Shown here: positions 36,443-44,095 of the stretch, in pieces | Numbering within the stretch: the stretch's first letter is position 1 | Layout of the letters: each line of letters opens with the position of its first letter | Assembly: GCA_041397525.1 (NCBI GenBank) | Contig: JAWKWL010000004.1 | Location: 62,001-126,000, forward strand | Length of the DNA: 64,000 nucleotides | Reading direction: 5' to 3' | Source: BOKV01 sp041397525 | GTDB lineage: Bacteria > Pseudomonadota > Alphaproteobacteria > Rhizobiales > Rhizobiaceae | Translations under genes and position numbers: made by a program | Notes under the pieces: generated by a model | What the model saw: only the letters and a program-made list of their open reading frames with translations | The model's database searches: none | Told to the model about the DNA's origin: nothing

Positions 36443-38683
36443 ATGAGGCAAAATCGCCAGCAATCAGCCCTTCATCCTGCCGTCATCTTCTGGATGGCGG
36501 TGGGACTGGGAGGGTTCCTGCTCTTGCCTTGGTACATGCTGGACGACGGTCTGTTTTCGTTGTCCTGGCTAGTGGACGGATTCCCTTTTGACAAAGGGTC
36601 AGCCCCGGCACTCTTTCTTGCAGTGCAGGGAGAGAAGATCTGGCTTGCGCCAATGGGGCTTCTGCTTCTGGTTCCGATCACCCTTTGGGGGCGAACCAAA
36701 AGTGAACCGTTCTTTGGCAATCTTCTTATTGCAGTTGGTGCAGCTGGTCTCCTCTGGTTCCTTGCACAAGGATTCGGGATCGGCTTGCGGGGTTGGAATG
36801 CTTCATTCCTGACCGAGCTGTTTGGCAAGTTTCCCGGTCGGCAATTCGGCATGGGATGGGGCGCAGTGCTCGTTGCCTGTTCATTCCTTTTCCTGCTCAC
36901 CCTGGGAATTGCCGCACGAGGGGCGGTTGGCGGTGACGTGTTTGTCGTGTCCTCCATCGGCTTTATCATCGGCTTGGTGATGCTCTTCGTCTTCCTGCCG
37001 ATCGTCAAAATGCTCGGCAGTGCACTGATCACGGAAGATGGCGGCTATTCGCTCGCTTCCTTTGTCGGAAAATTCCTGTCCGCGCGTATCTGGGGACTGG
37101 ATTGCCTATTCGGGGGTACGCGATGTGGTGTTGCCTGGAACTCGCTGTTCCTGGCAGTTGTTGTTGGTGTGCTCACCACCATGTTGGGCCTTGTATTTGC
37201 GTTGATCGCGACGCGAACCAACACCCGGTTCAAGGGAGTGTTGCGTGCGCTGACGGTACTCCCTGTCATCACTCCGCCCTTCGTAATTGGCCTGGCAATC
37301 ATTCTTCTGTTCGGGTTGTCGGGTGCATTTACCCAAGGCTGGGCACAATTGTTTGACACGCAGCCAACTCGCTGGGTCTATGGTTTGCCGGGTCTGCTGC
37401 TAGCGCAGACGCTAGCCTTTACCCCGATAGCCTTTCTGGTGCTGATAGGGGTGGTGGAAGGTGTGTCACCATCCATGGAAGAAGCGGCGCAGACATTGCG
37501 TGCCAATCGGTGGCAGACTTTCTGGACAGTATCATTGCCGTTGATGCGTCCGGGTCTTGCCAATGCTTTCCTGCTGGGCTTCATCGAAAGCATGGCTGAT
37601 TTTGGCAATCCGCTGGTACTGGGTGGCAATTTTGATGTGTTATCGACCGAGATATTCTTTGCCATTGTCGGGGCGCAATACGACCAGGCCCAAGCGGCGG
37701 TTCTGGCCATTGTGTTGCTCATATTCACGCTGACAGCATTTTACGCCCAGCGGTACTGGCTCGGAAAAAAATCCTACACCACTGTTGCCGGAAAGGGCGA
37801 TGCCGGTCTTCACCCGCCGCTCCCAGGGGGATTGACGATCGCGATCGGTTCGCTGGCCACATTCTGGATCGGTCTTACAGTCATTGTTTATTTGACCATC
37901 TTCTACGCAAGTTTCGTCAAGTTGTGGGGTGTCGATCCGTCACTGACTTTCAGCCACTACGTGCAAGCGTTCGCGGTAGGGTGGAATGAATTCGGCATTC
38001 ACTGGAAAGGCTCCGCCTGGGATTCCTTCTTCACGACCCTGTGGATAGCGCTGGTCTCCGCATTGCCGACGGCGCTCATCGGCCTGCTCACCGCCTACCT
38101 GCTTGTCAGACAACGTTTTTCAGGCAAGGAGGCATTTGAGTTTGGAACCATGCTGTCCTTCGCCATCCCGGGAACAGTCATCGGTGTTTCTTATGTGATC
38201 GCCTTTAATGTGCCACCCATCGAGATAACGGGAACAGCGATCATCCTCATCATTTCCTTCATTTTTCGCAACATGCCGGTGGGCGTGCGCGCTGGCGTTG
38301 CCTCGATGTCGCAACTGGACAAAAGCCTTGATGAATCTTCACTGACCCTTGGCGCAAACTCGTTCCAGACTTTCATGCGGATCATCCTGCCTCTGCTGCG
38401 ACCAGCAATCCTGGCGGCGCTGGTTTATTCATTCGTGCGGGCGATGACGGCAATCAGTGCAGTCATTTTCCTCGTCAGTGCACGTTATGATCTGTCTACC
38501 AGCTACATTGTCGGACGTGTCGAAAACAATGAATACGGCATTGCGATTGCCTATTCGACGGCATTGATCTTCGTGATGCTGGCGGTCATCGGGTTGATGC
38601 AATTGATTGTTGGTCGGCGCGATATCGGGAGGCGGGGACAAGCAGGTTCGGAAAAGCAGGTTCATGTCGCGGGAGGCGGATGA
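36443..38683 (+). CDS. Fused two-domain ABC permease (AfuB/FbpB-like)
   Basis: About 746 residues with two BPD_transp_1 domains joined in one chain. Each carries an EAA-type loop (MEEAAQTLRANRWQTFW near residue 350; LDESSLTLGANSFQTFMRI near residue 635). About 14-16 hydrophobic segments are visible, including an N-terminal group of extra helices. AfuB is likewise a fused large permease. ATG 36443 follows the binding-protein stop by 2 bp; the frame opens earlier but overlaps that gene. Confidence 0.9.
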   Translation: MRQNRQQSALHPAVIFWMAVGLGGFLLLPWYMLDDGLFSLSWLVDGFPFDKGSAPALFLAVQGEKIWLAPMGLLLLVPITLWGRTKSEPFFGNLLIAVGAAGLLWFLAQGFGIGLRGWNASFLTELFGKFPGRQFGMGWGAVLVACSFLFLLTLGIAARGAVGGDVFVVSSIGFIIGLVMLFVFLPIVKMLGSALITEDGGYSLASFVGKFLSARIWGLDCLFGGTRCGVAWNSLFLAVVVGVLTTMLGLVFALIATRTNTRFKGVLRALTVLPVITPPFVIGLAIILLFGLSGAFTQGWAQLFDTQPTRWVYGLPGLLLAQTLAFTPIAFLVLIGVVEGVSPSMEEAAQTLRANRWQTFWTVSLPLMRPGLANAFLLGFIESMADFGNPLVLGGNFDVLSTEIFFAIVGAQYDQAQAAVLAIVLLIFTLTAFYAQRYWLGKKSYTTVAGKGDAGLHPPLPGGLTIAIGSLATFWIGLTVIVYLTIFYASFVKLWGVDPSLTFSHYVQAFAVGWNEFGIHWKGSAWDSFFTTLWIALVSALPTALIGLLTAYLLVRQRFSGKEAFEFGTMLSFAIPGTVIGVSYVIAFNVPPIEITGTAIILIISFIFRNMPVGVRAGVASMSQLDKSLDESSLTLGANSFQTFMRIILPLLRPAILAALVYSFVRAMTAISAVIFLVSARYDLSTSYIVGRVENNEYGIAIAYSTALIFVMLAVIGLMQLIVGRRDIGRRGQAGSEKQVHVAGGG

Positions 38684-39760
38684 GTGAGTGTGATCAAGAG
38701 CAACGCGGCATCAGTGGAATTTCGCAATGTTACAAAGATCTATCCAGGATCGAAGGTCGCGGCTGTGGACAATGTTTCCATCAATGTCGAGGCGGGCAAG
38801 CTGGTAACATTGCTGGGCCCGTCCGGCTGCGGCAAAACAACGACACTTCGCATGATCGCCGGATTGGAGTTTCCAACTTCCGGAAGCATCATCATCGGTG
38901 GCAGGGATGTGTCCACATTGCCCGCCACTGATCGCGACGTATCGATGGTGTTCCAGTCATATGCACTTTTCCCTCACATGACCGTGCGCGAGAACGTGGA
39001 ATTCGGACTGAAATTCTCCGGTTTTCCAAAAAAGGAAATTGGTGAGCGGGCAATGGCAGGCCTGACGCTTGTCGGTCTTCAGGACTACGGATCACGGCTG
39101 CCGAGCCAGCTGTCTGGGGGACAACAGCAACGGGTAGCCGTTGCCAGGGCCCTTGTGTTGGAACCGCAGGTCCTGCTGTTTGACGAGCCTCTTTCCAATC
39201 TTGATGCAAAATTGCGTCGACAGGTGAGGGAGGACATCCGGGACATCCAGACCAAGCTTGGACTTACAGTGGTCTATGTCACGCATGATCAGGAAGAGGC
39301 ACTGGCAGTTTCTGACCGTATCATCGTCATGAACAACGCGGTTGTGGCGCAAGAAGGCACACCGCGTGACCTCTATGATGAGCCTGCCAGCGCTTTCGTT
39401 GCAGATTTTATCGGAGAAGCAAACCTTCTGGCATGCACAATTGCCAAAGTGAAGGCCGGTGAAGCGACCGTCAACATGGGGCCTGTGACGCTGACGTTGC
39501 CATCACGCGGGCTAGCGGCGGGCCCAGCACGTTTGGCAATACGTCCGGACCGCATCGAAATCGCGAAGGTGTCAGCAAGGAACATACTTCCTGCGAGGCT
39601 CAACAAGGTGACGTATGTCGGCAAGCATCTGGAATGCATGGTCGACAGCGAAGCAGGTCCGGTGTTCGCGCTTTGCCATGACGTTAATGCGGGCTTCAAG
39701 CCCGGAGACAAAGTGGGATTGCGATTTCCGGAACATGGACCGGTACTGATCCGGGAATAA
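38684..39760 (+). CDS. ABC transporter ATP-binding protein (AfuC/FbpC-like)
   Basis: 358 residues with Walker A GPSGCGKTT, Q-loop VFQSYALFPHMTV, signature LSGGQQQRVAVARAL, Walker B LLFDEPLSNLD and H-loop YVTHDQEEAL. A C-terminal TOBE-type regulatory domain (ARLAIRPDRIEI onward) follows. It starts at GTG 38684, directly after the permease TGA, with GGGAGG upstream. It completes the transporter operon. A minus-strand phosphatase gene converges on it 3 bp later. Confidence 0.92.
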   Translation: MSVIKSNAASVEFRNVTKIYPGSKVAAVDNVSINVEAGKLVTLLGPSGCGKTTTLRMIAGLEFPTSGSIIIGGRDVSTLPATDRDVSMVFQSYALFPHMTVRENVEFGLKFSGFPKKEIGERAMAGLTLVGLQDYGSRLPSQLSGGQQQRVAVARALVLEPQVLLFDEPLSNLDAKLRRQVREDIRDIQTKLGLTVVYVTHDQEEALAVSDRIIVMNNAVVAQEGTPRDLYDEPASAFVADFIGEANLLACTIAKVKAGEATVNMGPVTLTLPSRGLAAGPARLAIRPDRIEIAKVSARNILPARLNKVTYVGKHLECMVDSEAGPVFALCHDVNAGFKPGDKVGLRFPEHGPVLIRE

Positions 39761-39763
39761 CGC

Positions 39764-40552
39764 TCAGATTTCGAAACAGGTTTCGGCGATGCGGTTGATT
39801 TCGTCGAACACGTTCGGCCCTGCTGCAATAACAACGGTTCCCTGATCCAGCGATGTTCTGGTATCCGGCTTGACGATCTTGCCGCCCGCCTCGCTGATCA
39901 TGAGCAATCCCGCCACGCAATCCCAGCTGTTCATGTGTTCCTCAATGTAGCCGAGCAAGCGTCCCGCAGCTACATAAGCCAGCATCAGCGCACCAGATGC
40001 ATTGCGAAAGAAAACCCCACCACCGCCGACTATGAGTTCAATCGCCTTGACGATGTTCTCGCCGTGCACACGTCCGGAAAAGCCGGTTCCAACCGATCCG
40101 TCACCAATGTTGGCCGCCGACGAAACCTGTATAGGTTTGTTATTGCAAAAGGCTCCCCCGCCACGCGAAGCGTGGAACAGTTCGCCAGAACAGGGTTCGT
40201 AGATCACACCACAAACTGCTTCGCCATCCTTCGCCACAGCAATGGCCACGCACCATTGCGGAATACCGCGCACAAAGTTGGCAGTGCCGTCAATAGGATC
40301 AATAACCCAATCATAGCCGCTTGTGCCGTGTTTTCGTCCGTGTTCCTCGCCGACAATACCGTCGTCTGGCCAATGCTCCTCAATTCCTGCCCGGATGAGT
40401 ATTTCCGTATCCTTGTCCGCATTGGAAACAAGGTCCTGATGCCCCTTGCTTTCTATGACCAATGAATCAAATGCGTCGAAATGTGCTTTTGCAAAAGTTC
40501 CGGCTGTCCGTGCGAGTTCAATGGCATATTCCAGCCTGGCCAGGTGAGTCAT
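39764..40552 (-). CDS. Inositol-monophosphatase-family phosphatase (SuhB/CysQ/HisN-like)
   Basis: 262 residues with both family signatures: metal-site motif 1 WVIDPIDGTANF (DPIDGT near residue 84) preceded by the upstream ligand Glu in GIVGEEHG, and motif 2 WDCVAGLLMISEAGG near residue 215. It dephosphorylates small phosphomonoesters such as inositol phosphates, sugar phosphates or histidinol phosphate using Mg2+; exact specificity is not readable. It lies tail-to-tail with the Pho-box-controlled transporter, which suggests intracellular dephosphorylation of an imported phosphoester (inference). Confidence 0.9.
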   Translation of the reverse strand: MTHLARLEYAIELARTAGTFAKAHFDAFDSLVIESKGHQDLVSNADKDTEILIRAGIEEHWPDDGIVGEEHGRKHGTSGYDWVIDPIDGTANFVRGIPQWCVAIAVAKDGEAVCGVIYEPCSGELFHASRGGGAFCNNKPIQVSSAANIGDGSVGTGFSGRVHGENIVKAIELIVGGGGVFFRNASGALMLAYVAAGRLLGYIEEHMNSWDCVAGLLMISEAGGKIVKPDTRTSLDQGTVVIAAGPNVFDEINRIAETCFEI

Positions 40553-41027
40553 GTTGTCTCCACGCGTTTATGCGTTTCTTGTAACCCAGCAGTTGCAACC
40601 CTTCCAGCATTCTGTCAGCAAATGGTATCCAAACATTGGGCAACCTCATGTGATAGTGCCGGTGTTCCCATGCGTTGCGCACAAGCCATCCCGACACACA
40701 TCAAATCCGACTTCATGCCGACAGGCTGCTTCAATCGATTGTCTCCGATTTGGATGGAAGCACGGAGGGACGGCGAGGCACAGTCATGAGGTCGGGAGGA
40801 TAACAGCATCGAGAGCCCCCTCCCGGACTAACCGGCACCGACGGCGGTGCACATCCCGTCCCGAATAATCTTCAAAAACAACGGAAATATCCGGCCGCAG
40901 CCGGATCAGGAGAAAGCTCTAGCGGGGGAACGTGGCGATGGGGCAGGACCCTAAATCCAACCTTCGCTTGTTGTTGCCACGATGTACGGATTTCTTTGAC
41001 CATCCCGTTCAGGCCGTGGAAGTGACT
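40553..41027. other. Non-coding region with three hairpins between the phosphatase and nptA-like genes
   Basis: No convincing ORF. Three successive inverted repeats occur: GTCGGGAGG (40791-40799) with CCTCCCGGAC (40819-40828); GCACCG/CGGTGC (40835-40850, tetraloop); ATCCGGC/GCCGGAT (40889-40906, tetraloop CGCA). On the minus strand the third is followed by T-rich sequence and may terminate the nptA-like transcript. The CCTCCC loops on both strands resemble anti-Shine-Dalgarno motifs of alphaproteobacterial small RNAs. Confidence 0.45.
40889..40906 (-). terminator. Possible terminator of the nptA-like gene
   Basis: Perfect 7-bp stem ATCCGGC/GCCGGAT with a four-base loop, about 120 nt downstream of the minus-strand Na+/Pi cotransporter stop. 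In that direction ATTTCCGTTGTTTTTG follows; the T-run is displaced, so this is a weak call. Confidence 0.4.
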
Positions 41028-42692
41028 TTACCTTCGGTTGGCCAGGCGGCTGTCAAGGAGATCGCCGGACTTCAGAAGGATCGGGTGTGCCACCATCGAA
41101 AAGGCTGTGTTGACATGTTTGAGCGCACGTAAGGTCTCCTGGTGGATGTTGCTGGTCTCGATACTTTCCACGCGACCCTCGCGCAGACGTTCGAGATGCT
41201 TGAGCTGCAGGCTCTGTTCGATCCCGCGCACGGCTTCCTTTTGTCCGACGAGCTCGCGCGCTTCGGCCGGGTTCTGGGTCATCATGACATTGATGGCAAG
41301 TTGCGCATTGGCCAGTATCCGGTCGTGGAAATCGCTGATCTCGGCCTTTCCCTGTTCGGAGAAAGAAAGTCCCTCGGCATCCAGCCGTCGTGCCAGGTCG
41401 ACCATGTTGCGGGCGATCATGTCCGATGCCCCCTCCAGGTTGACAGCAACTGTCGACAGATGCAGGGAGCGGCTTGCGAAGACCTGGTCAGGCTCGGTCC
41501 GGTTCAACGTGGCGAGGTAGAGCTTGAGTTCGAAATGCGTTGCCTGCAAAGCCTGTGATCGCGCGACGATCAGGGCAGCAGTGTCGTCGTTCCATTTCTG
41601 GTAGAGAGTCTCGACCGAGCGAAGCATGGATTCTGTCATTTCGCCCATGCGGATGACTTCGCGGGCCGCACAGGACAGTGCCCGGTCCGGAACCTTGATC
41701 GCCGACGGATCAAGCGCGCTCAACATTGCTGCAGAGGCGGCAGGATTAGTCCGCTTCACCATCAGTGCCTCGGCCAGACGCATGACCGGACCAAGGACCG
41801 GCTGGGCTATTACCGCAACAAGCGCATTGAAGCAGAGGTGAAGGTTGATAACGACCTCGGCGTCGCTGGCTCCAAGCCATGCAAGCGATGGTTTGGCCAG
41901 TGTCAGGCTCATCAGCGCCAGTCCTGCACCACCACCGCGAAGCACCAGATTGGACACGATCATCCGCCTGGAGCCGATCGGGTCAGAATATGTAAGCAGG
42001 TAAGCGATCATCGATCCGCCAAGATTGGCCCCGAGAACCATCGCTACTGCCGCCGATTGCGGCAAGAGACCCTGTGCGACCAGCGTCACGAACAACATTA
42101 CTGCTGCCACGCTGGAATGGACGACCCAGGCAAAGACCGCTCCAATCAGAAAAGCTGTCATCACATCGCGGCCAAGATATTGCATGACCGTGGCCGCCCC
42201 GGCATTTTCCACGAGGGGGGCGGTCGCATTTCGGATCATGTCCAGCGACAGAAAGATCAGCGCCAAACCGATCAGAATCCGGCCGGTCTGACGCATCCGC
42301 TGTTGCGGGCTGTGCAAGAACAATGCAACGCCGACAAGAAGTAGCAACGGCTCCAGCCAAATCATCCGGACCAAGAGCAACTTGGCAACCAGCGCCGAGC
42401 CAATATCCGCCCCAAGCAGGATTACCAAACCCGTGGACGCCGCGACACTACCGCCCGAGACAAAGCCGGTCGTCAGAACGGCAACAGCGGTCGAACTTTG
42501 CAGTAGCATTGCCGAGAAAAGACCCGTCGCGGCCGCCAAAAGCCGACTGCGTGCGGATCGCCGCAGCCAGAGACGCAACTGGACTATAAAAGCGCGTTCC
42601 ACCCCAGTGCGGACGAGACGCACTGCCCAGATCAGAAGTGCTGCGGCTCCTCCAATCCGAATGATGAACAAAATCAGGTTTGGCTCGTTCAA
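41028..42692 (-). CDS. Na+/phosphate cotransporter (NptA/PNaS family) with C-terminal PhoU-like domain
   Basis: About 554 residues. Two inverted Na/Pi-cotransporter repeats carry the diagnostic QSSTA motif (AMLLQSSTAVAVLTTGFV near residue 55) and the related VVHSSVAAVMLFVTLV, with LGANLGG between. From about residue 340 the protein becomes a soluble helical PhoU-like domain. TTG 42692 was chosen: GGAG lies at good spacing and the protein then starts right before the first helix. A TTG at 42731 is possible. Phosphate uptake fits the neighbouring phosphoester transporter. Confidence 0.9.
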   Translation of the reverse strand: MNEPNLILFIIRIGGAAALLIWAVRLVRTGVERAFIVQLRLWLRRSARSRLLAAATGLFSAMLLQSSTAVAVLTTGFVSGGSVAASTGLVILLGADIGSALVAKLLLVRMIWLEPLLLLVGVALFLHSPQQRMRQTGRILIGLALIFLSLDMIRNATAPLVENAGAATVMQYLGRDVMTAFLIGAVFAWVVHSSVAAVMLFVTLVAQGLLPQSAAVAMVLGANLGGSMIAYLLTYSDPIGSRRMIVSNLVLRGGGAGLALMSLTLAKPSLAWLGASDAEVVINLHLCFNALVAVIAQPVLGPVMRLAEALMVKRTNPAASAAMLSALDPSAIKVPDRALSCAAREVIRMGEMTESMLRSVETLYQKWNDDTAALIVARSQALQATHFELKLYLATLNRTEPDQVFASRSLHLSTVAVNLEGASDMIARNMVDLARRLDAEGLSFSEQGKAEISDFHDRILANAQLAINVMMTQNPAEARELVGQKEAVRGIEQSLQLKHLERLREGRVESIETSNIHQETLRALKHVNTAFSMVAHPILLKSGDLLDSRLANRR

Positions 42693-43317
42693 AGGAGGTC
42701 TCCGATGCGCCCCGACAGTCGTCGGGTTCAACTGTTCAATCCTGACCAGTACCGCTCAAGGGACACTGGTCGCGCCAAGATCATACATCGAAACGATCTG
42801 TCTGGCTTCATCCAACACAGCAGTTACAATCGAAGCGGACAAGTTCCAAAATTCTCTGCAGGTCTGAACGCGCCAAAGCGACGGCACGCCCTTTCCTGAC
42901 AGCAGAAACTCAAACCTTGTCCCGCTCGACGATTGCATTCCGGAAATGGAGACAATTGGGGCGGGCAATCGTTGCGCGGTGCTGCTCCCGGCTGGAAGAA
43001 CTATCCATTCATGGGCTCCGAATGCAATGAAAAACGTCCGCATTTGTGGCCACTTTGATGGTGACAGACAAACTCCATGGAGTTGGTCGGCAGGGTATGG
43101 CTCAAGGAACGTGGCATGCTGTTGCCGATCCCCGGTCAGAAAATCTGACTCCCGCCATCACTCCCGAATTCCACATGTGTGCATCACTTGTGTAGAAATG
43201 CACAACCTTCCCTTTCGAACGGGCCTATCTGTTGATCATCGGCAGCGGCAAGAAGCCAGCCGATGAAGATTGAACCAACGCCCTGAACCAACACCGTGAG
43301 AAAGTGGAGACTTCAAG
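42693..43317. other. Intergenic region, mostly non-coding
   Basis: About 625 bp. A minus-strand 95-codon frame (43043-42756) ends 63 bp before the nptA-like start, but it lacks a Shine-Dalgarno site and recognisable motifs, so it is not called. Inverted repeats seen: CCCGAC/GTCGGG at 42711-42726 in the nptA-like leader; a perfect 14-bp palindrome AACTCCATGGAGTT at 43071-43084; GTCAGA-AAA-TCTGAC at 43135-43149. Confidence 0.4.
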
Positions 43318-43608
43318 ATGACAAACCTTCGTACCCTGACCATTACCGGCCTTGCAGCCTTCGCCATGATCGCCGGTTCGTCACTGGCAACCCCAACCGA
43401 GGCCCATGCAGGCGGCAAGCATGTCGCAGCGGCCCTGCTTGGCGGCATTGTTGCCGGTGCCATCATCGGCGGCGCATCCCGCTCTTATGCCCAGCCAAGC
43501 TATGGCGTCGTCTATCAGCCACAGCCACGCTGCTGGAAGGAAACGCAGTTCACCGGATATGACGGCTATGGCCGCGAGGTTTATCAGCGCGTCACAGTCT
43601 GCAATTAG
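43318..43608 (+). CDS. Small secreted protein with glycine-rich segment, function unknown
   Basis: 96 residues from ATG 43318, with GGAGA about 8 nt upstream. The signal sequence (TITGLAAFAMIAGSSLATPTEAHA) is followed by a Gly/Ala membrane-like stretch (ALLGGIVAGAIIGGA). The C-terminal module reads CWKETQFTGYDGYGREVYQRVTVC, with a terminal pair of cysteines. This pattern (RCW...GY.G...Y..V.VC) is common in short exported Rhizobiales proteins and is shared loosely with the protein at 34125. Likely periplasmic or membrane-anchored. Confidence 0.75.
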   Translation: MTNLRTLTITGLAAFAMIAGSSLATPTEAHAGGKHVAAALLGGIVAGAIIGGASRSYAQPSYGVVYQPQPRCWKETQFTGYDGYGREVYQRVTVCN

Positions 43609-43634
43609 GCGCAAATCCACTTCCCTGGAACAAG

Positions 43635-43903
43635 CGCATTGCAAAATGCGTTCGACCTAAGGGAGAAGCAGCGGTTTGCGATCCGACAGAAACGGAAATC
43701 CGCAAACCAACATAGGCAAACCAATCAAATTGTCCGGGATCTTTCACGCCCCTGATTTTCCGGACAAACGGGCCGCGCAGGCCGAAAACCCAACCCGCAA
43801 ACGCCCCTGGCGGAAGTAGAAAGCCTGCGCGGTCATCATCTTCACGGAGCAATTGCTTCGCTTTCTCCAGAAACCCTGTCACGCAAATCGTGGCAGGGTT
43901 TTT
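43635..43903 (+). ncRNA. Putative structured RNA (multi-hairpin transcript ending in a strong terminator)
   Basis: No good ORF lies on the plus strand here, but stems follow one another. CGCATT-GCAA-AATGCG (43635-43650) has a GNRA loop. GGTTTGCG...CGCAAACC (43673-43708) contains an inner TCCG/CGGA. TTGTCCGG...CCGGACAA spans 43730-43767. CCGCGCAGGC...GCCTGCGCGG (43773-43832) is a perfect 10-bp stem. The terminator hairpin at 43871-43903 closes the series. It could be an independent small RNA or the long 3' UTR of the preceding secreted-protein gene. A minus-strand frame through the same region is the main alternative. No known RNA family was recognised. Confidence 0.45.
43871..43903 (+). terminator. 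Strong Rho-independent terminator
   Basis: AAACCCTGTCACG-CAAAT-CGTGGCAGGGTTTTT: a 13-bp stem with one mismatch, ending in T5 on the plus strand. The nearest plus-strand gene ends 262 bp upstream, which is why a separate RNA is suspected. Confidence 0.92.
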
Positions 43904-44023
43904 GGCGTTTTGGGCGACGGAGAAAATTGATGTCCACCAATAATGTTCATAATGAGCGAGTGGAATTGCTTTTGACGCAAAACAGTGATCTGATTTCCCG
44001 ATTGGAGGGATTGCCCGGCAGTG

Positions 44024-44041
44024 TTGTCTCATCACTGTCAC
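44024..44041 (+). promoter_or_regulatory. Weak Pho-box-like repeat upstream of the second ABC transporter
   Basis: TTGTCTC-ATCA-CTGTCAC: two TGTC cores at 11-bp spacing, 54 bp upstream of the binding-protein ATG. The half-sites match the PhoB consensus less well than the site at 35353. A match of this quality is expected by chance about twice in the window, so it is only suggestive by position. Confidence 0.35.
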
Positions 44042-44095
44042 ATCCCACTAGTAGCAAGACCTTGTTATCAACGACAACCGCACGGAGATCGATGC

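Noticed and set aside
42756..43043. 95-codon minus-strand frame just upstream of the nptA-like gene
   Set aside because: Same strand and close, but no Shine-Dalgarno site, no recognisable motif and no signal peptide; not distinguishable from chance.
43071..43084. 14-bp palindrome AACTCCATGGAGTT as an operator
   Set aside because: A few such palindromes are expected by chance, and it is more than 200 bp from either gene start.
43592..44041. 149-codon minus-strand frame through the hairpin region
   Set aside because: It has no ribosome-binding site at its start and no known motif, and it would read antisense through a terminator whose T-run favours the plus strand. Kept only as the alternative to the structured-RNA idea.
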